Source: Pararge aegeria (taxonomy: Eukaryota > Arthropoda > Insecta > Lepidoptera > Nymphalidae). From it: a DNA stretch of 64,000 nt. Every line of letters begins with the position of its first letter. Position 1 is the stretch's first letter. The stretch spans positions 3,338,501 through 3,402,500 of the forward strand of contig NC_053195.1 in NCBI RefSeq assembly GCF_905163445.1, read 5' to 3'. The position numbers and the translations under genes are program-made. Shown here piece by piece: positions 1-10,531 of the stretch. Under the pieces are notes generated by a model. It searched no databases and had not been told where the DNA came from. It saw only the letters and a program-made list of their open reading frames with translations.

Positions 1-3000
1 CATTACTAGAGCCCACATGTGAGACGGAAGCAGAGATCATTACACATAATCCACCGCCAAGTCTGGTGCCCAGGTTACATGCAGTGTATATCAAGAAGCT
101 GGAACATTGCAATCCATTGGTGAAAGGTGACATTGATCAAGGTAAGAATTCCTATAATATACCCACTTATACCAAGAACTTGTAGCGGTTTCCACATTAT
201 CAAACTAGAGTGCGCCACAAGAATTAATGTATGAAAACTCTTTTATAAATTAAAAGCGTTTTCCACAAAAAAAAATATAGCTTATAAACAAGTCAAATCT
301 GAGATCACCTTCCCTGCTCAGCTTGGTCTTTATGGGCAAACTTCCCATTTAGAGAGGCCTATAGTCCAGCTGTGTGGACTGTTATATTGCTATTGATTGA
401 TTGATTGAAACAAGTCAACACAACGCAAAGAGTATGGCATAAATCAACATGGCAACATTCATGAGTGCCATACTATTGTATACAACTTCCAAAGATGAAT
501 GTTTAGATTTTGGTCCCAAGCACAACACCAATTCAGAGAAGCTCTTCCTGTTGTTCTGAAAATCAGCTCTGTTTTCACACACCCTTTTACCTTGCGATCG
601 ATCCAAGTGTTTTTCTGTATTTGTCAACTAATTAATAATTAAAGCCTTATTTAGTAATAGAAGCCTTTCTCAAAAAATGGGCAACCTACATAAAGCATTC
701 TAAATGGTATTGGTAGTTAAAGAAGTTCTTTAGCTCTATAATATTTTTTTGTTATTTTGTTAGTTTTGATACATTTATACTGCTTAGATATTATTTGTGA
801 CAGGTAATAGAGTGAAATTCAGCCCTGATTTATTTTGTTAGTTTTATTAAAATCTGTTAAGTTTCAAATTGCTTGTATTGTAATGGTTTTGTTGTTTTTA
901 TTTTCTTGTGGTTAAAACTAATGCAGGTTGTCCTAAGTATAAACCTTAATATTCAATTCTTTTTAGAAGTTATACTCAAAGAAGCAAAAACAGCGCGAGA
1001 GCATTTACTGAAAGCATTGAAGGAACTCCTACTTGGTGATGAGTTGGCTGCAGAGTATTTAATATGTCACCTTATAGCTTGTGTGTAAGTATATTGTTAA
1101 TTTATCACATAGTATTTTGATCCAAGCATGGAGTAACTTGTCTTATTACGTACACTTCTTCTTCTAAATCTTTTCATTACTTTTAGTGTATACCATGTTT
1201 TAAAAAAAAAGAAAAACAAAAGTGAGTAAAAAAAAATAAAGATATTCATTATGAACATATACTTTTATTATTTATTATAATATGTTCTAAATGATCTTTA
1301 CAAAAAGTAATAGAAAGATTGTTCACATCATAAGGTACTTATTTAAGAAAAAATTGAGTGTAGGTTTTTCTACACTTTCATTTTTTACTTTCACTTTCAT
1401 TTTTCATTGTCAATTTTCTAATTCTATTTTTTTTTAATTCATTATAAAATATTTTCAATCGATTTTAGTTATGATAAATTAAGGTTAAATTGTCACGCGC
1501 GATTATTAACTTTAACTTCCTAGTAAAGTTCTGTGTAATTAAAATTGTCTTTATTTAATTTATTAATGATGTTTTCAGATACCTCCGTCAGGATACATTC
1601 ACATTAGGCCAATTCTGCCTTAACATATCCAACTTGCCCACAAAGAAGTATCCCAATTACGCCAAACAGCTGTACGAGATCATCAAACAATTTGTCACTA
1701 AGAGCTATTATTTGCCACTTACTGTTGACAATATGAACACAATGGCGCTGTTACCAAAGTGCGTATCTTACTAACCTTTCAGAATTCCTAGAGTACTCAG
1801 GTCAAGTTACATATAAACCCATACTTTTAACCATCGAAACACACCTGAGTGCCAAGTGTGAGATTTTTTATCTACGTTTACTTATTTGAACATGTTAAGT
1901 ACGATTTATATCATATTGAAGAACTGCTATCTATTCACAATACTGGGAAACCGTACTGTCACTAGATGGCACTGTTTCGATACCGTTAGCACAAGGTAGG
2001 TTAAGGTGAAGACTAGGCTACTTTGTACCGCAGAAAATGAGAAACTATGCACGGACAATGTTATGATTAACTGCCAGTTGTACAGTTTTATTATGTAACA
2101 GAATTCATATCATATTGATTAAAGAATCCTGTATACTATTCATCATTTTTTAACTTCTGTACCCATAGTGTAAAATGGGACCCTAGTATCTCATGGAAGT
2201 TGATAGACTGTTTTTAATGAGTATAGTTAAGGGGGTATAACAACAGACATGATTTTTCTATCGTTTTGATAGATAGTTGTACGAAACCCCTCGTGCCCAA
2301 ATCAGATTCGTACTTGACCGATTTTTATTTACTTGTTGTTAAAAGTGTGTTTTTATTGTAAATTTTTTGACTTTTCAGAAAAGACTACGAGTGTAATCGA
2401 CTTACTAGTGGCATTTTACAACTGAGCAAGCACACGCATTTAGTTCTGGACGAAACTAACTTGGAACAGGGGCAGTTGCATGCCACAGGGGTCGGCAATA
2501 TCACAGCCTTGGGTAATCTCATCAAATTACAGAAAGTTGAATACGACTTCAAGTATTACAAGATGGAGTTTGACTCTGATATCAATGTGCTGGTATTGTC
2601 TGAGGGCAAATCTTTATTACCGGTAGGTAAGGATTTTGGCCTTTGTTGCGCAGCGGTGATTGTTGTGGAAGGTCTGGGGTTAGATGCGCAGGACAGGATA
2701 AAGCCAACCAGAGGGAAATGCTGTGGTGGTTTTTAGTTCGGGTAAACGAGTCCCACATAACCTCTGTCCTGCCCAAAAGGACAGAGGTAGCCATAAAGCT
2801 TTTCCACCACGACAAAAAAAAAGCTAACACTAGCCGCAAAAACGTGTCGCTAAGCGATTAAGCGTTCCGGTACGATGTCGCGTAGAAACTAATTAGGGGA
2901 AGGGATTTTTTTTTTGTCGCTTAGAAACTACTTAGGGGAAGGGATTTTTTTTAAAAATAATTGATGGACCAAGCAATTGCCCCACCTGATTGATGGTAAT

Positions 3001-6000
3001 AGGAAAACCATCGCCTATAAACAGCAACCGGGCATGTCAAGAACACATCATACAAAGTGTCCATGTAACTGAGTTGTACGTGTTATGCCGCATGTGCCTA
3101 CAATTGCACAGGCAACCACGCCCACAACAGGTTAGCCTGTTACCATTTTAGACGGCATCATCACTTACCAGCAAGTTAGCCCTTGATTGCACCCTGCAAT
3201 CAAGGGCTAACTTGTAGAAGAATAATTGCCGATTGGCGCAGTGGGCAGCGACCCTGCTTTCTGAGCCAAGGCCGTGGGTTCGATTCCCACAACTGGACAT
3301 TGTTTGTGTGATGAACATGAATGTTTTTCAGTGTCTGGGTGTTTATATGTATATTCTAAGTATTTATGTGTAATATTCATAAAAATATTTATCAGTCATC
3401 TTAGTACCCATAACACAAGCTACGCTTACTTTGGGGCTAGAAAGGGATGTGTGTATTGTCGTAGTATATTTATTTATTATTATAATAATAAAAACTTGCG
3501 TAGTATGATTTGTTAAGACCTAACTGTAAAGAAGGCTAAGCAAAAGTTAACAATTCGGCTCAACACACTTGGATATGATGAAACTGAAAAGATAATATAA
3601 TTCGTACAGTCAAATGTTTATATATTTATTTATCTTACCATTTTATATATGTACAAATAATATATATCTTATTATTACCTACTATATTATATACACAGGC
3701 TTATTTGTTTAATTTATTCGTTTTTAACCTCATTAATACCTTTATTTAAAACTGTCACCTTCATCAATTTCTCTTTTCTGGCAGAGCAATCAATTTTGGC
3801 AATCTATTAACTGGGCCCCACAATACAGGTCGCCTCGTGTGGGGTCCACAGGTTATCAATAATAAGAGGCAAATATCAATATAATGTGCATTCAGCTTTA
3901 CAAATATGTTTACCAATTTATGTGAAATTGTTTTACTTTTTGTTTTGTATTTCTTTTTCTTTCTACTGTTGTATTAATATTTTGTGTAACATTTTTGATC
4001 CAAATTATCACTATTAGTATCACTATTTATAATAATCCTAATTAAAGACCAACTTGCATTGTAGTGCTGGAGTGGGTTTTTGCTGTCTCTTTTGACTCAC
4101 AAACTCTCCTGTAAGCCAAAACTTGTAACCTAACACCATGATGCATTTTCCATTGATGATTTACTCTTATTACCGCCTTGCTCGATAATTGGATAAACGG
4201 ATTTTGATTTAGTTTATTTTGTTTTAAAGGTGAATTAGTCGGGATCGTTCATAGCTATGCTTCAACATCATCATCATCACATAAACCGATAGACGTCCAC
4301 AGCTGGACATAGGTCTTTTGTAGGGAGTTCCAAATTCCACGGTTATGTGCCGCTTGGATCCAGCGGCTACCTGCGACGCGCTTAATGTCGTCTGTCCACC
4401 TCGTTGGGGGCCGACCAACGCTGCGCTTACCAGTTCGGGGCTGCCATTCCAGCACCTTGGGACCCCAACGTCCATCCTTTCTCCGAACTATGTGCCCGGC
4501 CCATTGCCACTTCAGCTTCGCGACTCGTTGAGCTATGTCGGTAATTCTGGTTCTTCTACGAATCTCCACATTTCTGATTTGATCGCGTAGAGATACTCCG
4601 AGCATAGCTCTCGCCATCGCCCGCTGAGTGACTCTTATGAGGCCCATAGTTAACGACCATGTTTCAGAGCCATAGGTCATCACTGGCAACACGCACTGTT
4701 CGAAGACTTTTGTCTTCAGGCACTGAAGACAAAATATAGCTATGCTTGCTCACCACAAAATAGCAGATAACATTTTTTTTCACAACTCCCTCAATATAGG
4801 TATCGAACGAAAGGGCTTGACTAGTAGAATAATGTACACTATGAAAAATTTAAATCCAAGATCGCCGCCAACACAAAATGCCGAATTTAATTTTTTCTTC
4901 ACAACTCCTACAATATCATATGAAAGGGGCTTGACTAGTTGAATAATGTACACTATATTGAAAGTTGGATTTTTTTAATTTTAGGCATTCTTTTATATTT
5001 AATTTTGTTGACAAAGGTTTATTAATTTTATCCTAAGTAACTTCTTTTTAGAATGACTATCACATACCTCTACGGCCAGAGAAGGACTCACTGGAAATAT
5101 TTGATGCCATAGTTGAAGCGGCTACATACTACTTGAAGGAAGAGATTATGAATACAATAAGAACATATTTAACTAACTTGAAACTTGCCAAATACTCCAT
5201 CAGTGAAAATTTACAGGTAAGCCCAACTAATAAATGATGCTGTTTATTAAAAAAATATCGCACGTTCTAGCCATGACGTCATGACAAATTGAACAAGGCG
5301 ATCATAATAGGTTGGTGAACAAGTCTTTTCGCATTATAGTATGTATGAACTGGTAATAAAATCTCTTTGTATCTGGCTGGTTTTGGTATCATTTAAATTT
5401 TAAAGAAGATGATTCCTAATTCAAATTAGGAAAATGTGTGATTTTTATTTGTTTTTCGTACTGTGAAGATTAGTGAGTCTAATGAAGAAATTCGATTCAT
5501 TTTAAAATTTTACTACACAAAAGTTAAAAATGCAACGCCATCCGAAATTTGCTATGTTTATGAACCTAGGGCAGCGTCTGTGAGAGTAGCACAAATTTGG
5601 TTTAAGCGTTTTCAATCCGGATTTTTTTTATGTCCAAAATGCACTGGTCTGTTCTAGTGGTTTTTGAAAAAGATTATAAGTAAAATAAGTAAGATCGACA
5701 TATCAGTAGTTAGTAGAGTCGGCATATCGGCATGTCAGTTATACCTAAAACACCTCTCCATTTTAGGTATAACTGACAGCTCTCTCTGCAGAGCATGCAT
5801 GGAGACGGAAGAAACACCGATACACGTAATGCTCCAATGCAATGGAGTAGCAGAACAACGCGCAGCACACTTTGGCTTCTCAGCAACACTTGAAGCACTC
5901 GGCGACCTGGGCGGTCTGCTAAGCTTCTGGAGCGAGCTCTGCTGGCTGTAGTGATCCAGCGGGGAGCCGCTTCAGTGGCCATACGTACAACGGACGGTCC

Positions 6001-7669
6001 CGGACCAACCAAGTGCGGAAAAGGCCCAGGAAAAGAAGAAGGAGAAGAAGATCAGTAGTTATAACGTAGCTGAAGAACTGGGAATTGACCACAAAACAGT
6101 TTTGGTGCATTTGAAAAAAACTGGGTACACAAAAAAGCTGGATATTTGGGTACCTCACGAGCTCACTGAAAGAAACCTAATGAACCCATTTGTATGTACT
6201 CATTTGTGATTATTTATTACGACGTAATGAAACCGAAGAAGCTGATAACTGGTGATGAGAAGTGGGTCATGTACGACAAGAACGTGCGAAAAAGGTCGTG
6301 GTCAAAGGCCGGTCAGGCTTCACAGACTGGCGAAACACGGGCTAACTCGCAACAAGGTAATGCTGTGTGTGTGTGGTGGGATTGGAATGGATTCGTTATG
6401 AGTTGTTACCACCAGACAGGACCATCGATTCTGAACTCTACTGCAAACAACTGATGAGATTAAAGCAAGAAGTTGAGAGAAAGCTGCCGGAATTAATCAA
6501 CAAAAGGGGTGTGGTTTTTCATCATGACCTGACGCTAGACCTCACACATCTTTAGCCACTCAGCAAAAGTTAAGATAGTTTGGCTGGGAGGTGTTAATGC
6601 ATCCGCCGTATAGTCCTGACTTAGTCGCTGACTTCCGATTTCCACCTGTTTTGGTCTCTTCAGAATTCTTTAGGCAGTGTCAGGTTAACATCACGAGAGG
6701 ACTGCCAAAATTACTTGTCACGGTTTTTTGATCAGAAGCCCCAAAATTTCTATAGCAATGCGACTATGTCCCTACCTACAAGATAGCAAAAAGATATTGA
6801 ACAAAATGATACCTACATCCTCTAGTTAAATGTAAATATAAAAAAATATATTAAAAAATGTTTTAAATTTTCTTAAAAAAAATGCGAAGAAACTTTTTCC
6901 CCAACCTAATAACAATTAAACATTTACCAATTTAACAAAACTAAAACGAGAGTATAGAGAGAAGTGAGATTATATCCAATGATACTCGTGATTCGGGAAA
7001 TAAAGATTTTAATTTATATTTTAGGCGATATATTCTTTTATATTAGGCATCGAATAATTAGTGATTTTCGCTAACTCAACTGTCATTTGAGAGGTGCTCT
7101 CCGTTAAGTGTAATAAAGTAAAGAATAAGATTCACTGAATTGAGTTCAAACATTTTTAGGACATTTCTCATGTATTTAAAAATAGTTTTCAAGTCATTTA
7201 CTCATAAATAAACCTGTAAAACTAGATTATAACTGGTAGCAATGCAGTTGATTAGTATCATTTTTACATTTTTGTAGACTTGTGACGCTATGGTAGTCTG
7301 ACATATCTGGACCCGTCATTACACCTCTTGTAATGTAAACCAGGCCTATTCCCTATATTTTATTATATAGTTGACTACCTCAATCAATTTTAGCAATGAG
7401 GTTTTTTGAACTGTTAGTATGAATAGTTATCTATATTTCGATTGTTTTTATTTCAGTTTGTGGAAGATGACTTCATAGAAATGCGCAGTAACTCGGACAG
7501 TGATAGCCCAGTGACGGCAGATGACTTGCATCGACTATTGGTTCTAGCCCGTCTGGTCAGCCTTTCAAGAGGTTATGACACACTAACAAGAGAGTGCTGG
7601 GACCACACTAAAAAGATGGAGGAAGAAAGGCTACAGAGACTAAAAAATAGAGTTGCTCCTACGTTGTAA
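1..7669 (+). CDS. MCMBP: MCM complex-binding protein, C-terminal six exons (partial)
   Basis: Seen: six exons, 3-141 (continuing from before the window), 967-1084, 1579-1758, 2379-2622, 5052-5216 and 7457-7669. All have GT-AG borders and matching phases, and they give 352 residues ending in a TAA at 7667-7669. Recognisable stretches are PRLHAVYIKKLEHCNPL, LLGDELAAEYLICHL, LVLDETNLEQGQL, SEGKSLLP and TADDLHRLLVLARLVSLS, in the same order as in animal MCMBP. Known: MCMBP binds MCM3-7 without MCM2, supports MCM assembly and unloading in the nucleus, and aids sister chromatid cohesion; the human protein is 642 residues, so roughly the N-terminal 45% lies upstream. The intron at 2623-5051 holds LINE tails, two SINEs and an RTE fragment. 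The intron at 5217-7456 holds a mariner. The intron at 142-966 carries a LINE-tail-like remnant near 300-410. Identification is confident; the start lies outside the window. Confidence 0.95.
300..410 (+). repeat. LINE 3'-end-like remnant in MCMBP intron
   Basis: The stretch with GAGAGGCCTATAGTCC followed by a TTGATTGATTGA run resembles the 'GAGGCCTATGTCCAGCAGTGG' type of 3' end seen in lepidopteran LINE copies. It is decayed and the assignment is weak. Confidence 0.35.
2637..2822 (+). mobile_element. LINE 3'-end fragment, family shared with 50290-50655
   Basis: It ends in CCACATAACCTCTGTCCTG, then AGGTAGCCATAAAGCTTTTC and CACCACGACA plus a poly-A run. The same terminal block recurs at 50585-50650. 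This is the shape of a 5'-truncated retrotransposon tail inside the MCMBP intron. The clade is not certain. Confidence 0.55.
2840..3225 (+). mobile_element. tRNA-derived SINE (GCTAAGCGATTT family), rearranged
   Basis: It carries the family block GCTAAGCGATTAAGCGTTCC-GGTACGATGTCGCGTAGAAAC and the 3' block ATCATCACTTACCAGC...CTAACTTGTAG. The head is missing. A segment of about 43 bp around 'TTAGGGGAAGGGATTTT' is tandemly duplicated at 2893-2950. The 3' end carries a perfect inverted repeat (see the hairpin entry). Confidence 0.65.
3172..3214. repeat. Perfect 20-bp hairpin, 3-nt loop
   Basis: CAAGTTAGCCCTTGATTGCA at 3172-3191 is followed by CCC and then its exact reverse complement at 3195-3214. 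The normal SINE 3' end has only the right-hand orientation, so the left arm is an extra inverted copy of the SINE end. Confidence 0.9.
3228..3490 (+). mobile_element. tRNA-derived SINE (Metulj-like), near full length
   Basis: The head GATTGGCGCAGTGGGCAGCG has an A-box-like start, followed by the B-box-like GGTTCGATTCCCACA. The body contains CAGTGTCTGGGTGTTTATAT and AACACAAGCTACGCTTACTT, and the copy ends in a TATTTATTTATT tail. The same unit recurs about ten times in this window on both strands. The name Metulj is from memory of the lepidopteran family. Confidence 0.85.
4263..4735 (-). mobile_element. 5'-truncated RTE LINE, 3' end of ORF
   Basis: The minus strand encodes the C-terminus seen in the full RTE at 52095-55326 (VMTYGSETWSLT, LKWQWAGHI, GRPPTRWTDDIKRVAGSRW, KTYVQLWTSIG) and ends in the GATGATGATG tail, read as CATCATCATC on the plus strand. 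A 12-bp TSD, ATAGCTATGCTT, flanks it at 4251-4262 and 4736-4747. It shows small indels relative to the intact copy. Confidence 0.92.
4780..4970 (+). repeat. Imperfect tandem duplication, unit about 120-130 bp
   Basis: Two units each contain TTTTTTTCACAACTCC-like sequence, AAAGGGGCTTGACTAGT-like sequence and AATAATGTACACTAT, at about 4768-4841 and 4902-4955. A decayed copy in the opposite orientation lies near 59690-59830 (GTACATTATTCTACTAG). The class is unknown. Confidence 0.6.
5713..6050 (+). mobile_element. R1-like LINE 3' fragment nested in the mariner
   Basis: It encodes the end of an R1-type ORF2: a zinc-knuckle-like stretch LCRACMETEETPIHVMLQC, then LEALGDLGGLLSFWSELC and a stop. A 3' UTR closely shared with 16874-17037 follows (GTACAACGGACGGTCCCGGA), ending in a GAAGAAG tail. 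The TSD ATCAGTAGTTA flanks it at 5702-5712 and 6051-6061, so the insertion postdates the mariner. The first 50 bases are an inverted segment (see findings). Confidence 0.88.
5733..5778. repeat. 18-bp hairpin at 5' end of the R1-like insertion
   Basis: TGTCAGTTATACCTAAAA at 5733-5750 and its exact reverse complement at 5761-5778 flank a 10-nt spacer. Both arms encode the same LGITD stretch of the LINE in opposite orientations. Confidence 0.88.
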
Positions 7670-8585
7670 TTTATTGTTTAATATATAAGTGTAATTTGCA
7701 TGTGCAAGTATTTGAATTAAAATCGGTTTTTTTATTTTCGGAATATTAATTACAAAAACAAATCCCTTTTATTTACATATAATTATGTATTTAATATCTA
7801 GTTTCCCGTGCATACAATAGTTATAACGCCAATGCTTGAATAAGTCTAAAATGGGCAATCAGTCCATTTTTATAGATCTGTGACACCTTCCATGCTGCTT
7901 AGTAGATTCAAGACTTTTGGAAAATTGGAAAAGTATTATGTATGATTACTACTTGATTTAGAGAAATCAAGATAATTTTAAAAGAAGTGTTCATTTCAGC
8001 TTTAATAATAACTTTCTTTACCTTTACCCACCCAAAGATAAAACAATACAAAATCAATTTATATACTAAACACTAAACGAGGGTGTATGGCGACCTTATC
8101 ATTGATAGTGATTTCTTCCAGACAACCATTAAGAACAGTAGATACAAAGTATAGTTGTTGGTATACAAATATCTTAACTTATCACACGCAATAAACTTAT
8201 AAATTAGGTGGGCTGTGAGATACAAACAAACTTATATATGTTTATATGTAGTATGTTTATTATCGCGTATATATACATACAATAAACCGAATGACGGGAT
8301 TTGGATTTTCTAATATTCCAAGCAGCATTCCACAGGTTTACAACCATGTAAATGGTTTTGTTAAAAATATCCTACGCACCTGAGCAAAGGAGTTTTTGTA
8401 TCCTCTTTGGCCTTTATTTCTCTGGTCCATAAAAAATACAATTGATGTCTGTGGTTAATGGTAACGTCATCGTCGCTTGACAGATGACAGTGACGTGTAA
8501 GGTTAGAGATTTTCGTGATTTTGTTATTGATTGCATTTATTAGCGAAAATTTACGAATTTTAAAGAGAAAATATAACAAAAAGAC
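7670..8585. other. Intergenic, MCMBP to RAB5IF
   Basis: This spacer lies between two genes on the same strand. Near 8085-8130 is a decayed block (GTGTATGGCGACCTTATCAT then CTTCCAGACAACC) that resembles the LINE tail at 29615-29665. Nothing else is recognisable apart from the presumed RAB5IF promoter and 5' UTR just before 8586; no TATA box is obvious. Confidence 0.5.
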
Positions 8586-10531
8586 ATGTCCACTAAAAGT
8601 AAATCATCAGATAGTTTGACTAAGAGTAATGGAAACGACAGTATTTGGAAAAGAGCGTTGTTACCCAATGCTGAATGGCCCGACAAGGTTGGTTGCTAAA
8701 TCACGGGACTTATTAATGAAATTGGTAAAATGTATTAATTTTCATTGTATTTTCTTGTAGGAGGAGTTCCTTGACGTCATATATTGGATGCGACAAGCCA
8801 TAGGCATTATTCTAGGCCTTTGTTGGGGACTGTTACCCTTGAAAGGATTTTTGGGTTTATTGCTGTAAGTTTACATTTATTACTATTATTATATATATCT
8901 TCACATCAAGCGAATTTATTTACCGTTCTATATTAATAATTATTATTTTACCAATTAGTAGCTTTTTATTCATAGTAATTTTAATTACTTAAAACACACA
9001 TAACTTAGAAAAGTTACAGGTGCATAATGGGATTCTAACTTGGCTCCCAGAAAGTAAATCTGAAGTTTTTACCTCTGTGCTACCACCGATTCCTGCTCTA
9101 CATTTTAAAAATTACTTAGATATAGCATTAAATGGAAGTGGTTTTATTTCAAAATTTTACCGCTTTAAAGTTCAATAATAAAATGTTAGGCAAGACAATC
9201 TAAAATGATGTAGCATGTTCAGTCAATGTAGTTCTGTCCATTAAAACTTTTTACCATGATAAAAGTAATAATTATTATCATTAATTAATTATGATACAAA
9301 TTCCTTTCAGTTTCGTGATTGTGAATGCAGCAGTTATTTATGTATATGTGAGCAGCTTTCAAAATGTAGATGAAGAGGAGTATGGAGGAATGTGGGAAAT
9401 CACTAAAGAGGGTTTCATGACTTCATTTGCCGGATTTTTGGTAAGAAATTATGCTAATACCAAACTTAGCATGTAAATTTTAAGTGTACTAAGGCTCAAT
9501 CTATCAAGATGGATGAAACAAAGTTTCATCATCAAGTAACAAATCTTTATATGAGCCTGTATTCTGAAGTAGATGACTATCTTGTTAGAATCATAATTGA
9601 ATCAAATCAAAGCCAGTTCTTTTTTAGTTTTTTTTGACAATGGTGAAATACAAAATAATATTGAATCACCCTGTAATGTAAAAAATTGTGTGTCCATATA
9701 AAAAATTAAATCAGAAGAAGCATATTTATTTTTTCATACAAATGAATCCAAAACATTCTAAGTGTTTACTTAACACAACCCTATTGAAGATAAAAGACCG
9801 ACACGTGCATAGTACCTACTCTACACGACGCATACCTAATTAAGTGACAGGAGTCACATGATGAATTTTGCATGTTGATGTTAGGGCTGTATCTGATTTC
9901 TTTCAGCAAAAATATGGCAGTGATTTACTCAAAAACTATTAGACTTTCAGTTTTAAAGCATGTGTAGTATTATTTCGGTTTTCATTTACACATTGTATAT
10001 ACTGCTTGAGTTTTTTGGAGGGGAGTACTACCCTTTTGTTGGTCTCTACTGCCAAGCAGCATTGACATATTCCAGTCTGAAGGGTGTGGTTGCCGGTGTA
10101 ATCACATGCATATGAGACGTAGCTCCCATGCCTTAGTTTGGTGGACTTAGTGTGTTACTTTGTAGGATGTGTATCTTGCATGTCCTACAAAGTATTGCAA
10201 AGTCAAAGTCAAAATCTTTATTCAAGTAGGCCCATTTGATGCATGCAGGTGGCACTTTTGATGCGTACATAAGAATTACACAGAAGTGAGATGATGGCGA
10301 TAAACACATTCACATTAAAACTAAAGCTACGGGGGTTCCAAACGCGTCCTGGTCTAAGAAGAAGACCACATTTGCTTGGTTTATAGGCGTTTTTTCCACT
10401 TACTTACTACACTTACTTCTTTAGGGTGGGCCTGTCTGCTTGGTCTGTCAATTATTATTAAAAAGAAAATTATTTTCCAGGTTACATGGATAATCATGTT
10501 CACAGGTCTTCACAGCACCAGTGAGTTATGA
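8586..10531 (+). CDS. RAB5IF: RAB5-interacting factor / OPTI, complete
   Basis: Seen: four exons, 8586-8687, 8761-8864, 9311-9440 and 10481-10531, all with GT-AG introns and continuous phase, encoding 128 residues. The ATG at 8586 starts a Ser/Lys-rich N-terminus without a signal peptide. Conserved blocks are EFLDVIYWMRQ (about 36-46), GLLPLKGFLG (about 58-67) and DEEEYGGMWEITKEGFMTSF (about 89-108). Hydrophobic segments lie near 47-65, 67-85 and 108-123. Human C20orf24/RAB5IF is 129 residues with the same motif order. Known: the human protein was reported as a respirasome assembly factor (RCAF1) and as OPTI, the partner of the TMCO1 insertase in the ER multipass translocon. The membrane role in this insect is inferred from the family. 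The last intron contains a dispersed repeat also found near 58500, and a LINE tail. Confidence 0.95.
8970..9112 (-). mobile_element. SINE head fragment (RTE-tailed SINE family)
   Basis: Contains ATTTTAATTACTTAAAACAC and ACATAACTTAGAAAAGTTAC, then GGGATTCTAACTT, the reverse of a tRNA B-box region. It matches the head half of the SINE at 16391-17120. It lies in RAB5IF intron 2. Confidence 0.65.
9700..9945 (+). repeat. Dispersed repeat, copy 1 (see 58495-58735)
   Basis: Shares CAAAACATTCTAAG, TTTACTTA, ACAACCCTATTGAAGATAAA, GACACGTGCATA and ACAGGAGTCAC in the same order with 58495-58735. No coding capacity, tRNA-like head or terminal repeats are visible. Unclassified. Confidence 0.75.
10195..10380 (-). 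mobile_element. LINE 3'-tail fragment (GCGTTTGGAACCC family)
   Basis: The start AAGTCAAAATCTTTATTCAA and the block GGGGGTTCCAAACGCGTCCT, read on the minus strand, match the tail type at 14320-14500 and 33020-33155. It is probably a CR1/jockey-group 3' end, assigned from memory of lepidopteran repeats. Confidence 0.5.

Larger units (their letters stand above)
5308..6909 (+). mobile_element. Decayed mariner DNA transposon
   Basis: Inverted termini are TAGGTTGGTGAACAAGTC at 5308 and, on the other strand at 6909, TTAGGTTGGGGAAAAAGTTT. Both are of the mellifera/Himar mariner type and abut TA. The interior encodes broken mariner transposase: the helix-turn-helix part (VRVAQIWFKRFQSG, 5585-5620), GIDHKTVLVHLKKTGYTKK near 6080-6140, LITGDEKWVMYD (first catalytic Asp, near 6240-6275) and the SPDL third-Asp region near 6612-6620. 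Stops and frameshifts disrupt it, including in the second-Asp block near 6520-6545. It is interrupted by an R1-like insertion at 5713-6050 and lies in the last MCMBP intron. Confidence 0.93.

Noticed and set aside
3229..3300. Possible tRNA gene (A- and B-box-like sequence)
   Set aside because: It is the head of a tRNA-derived SINE; the cloverleaf is not intact and the same head recurs in about ten SINE copies.
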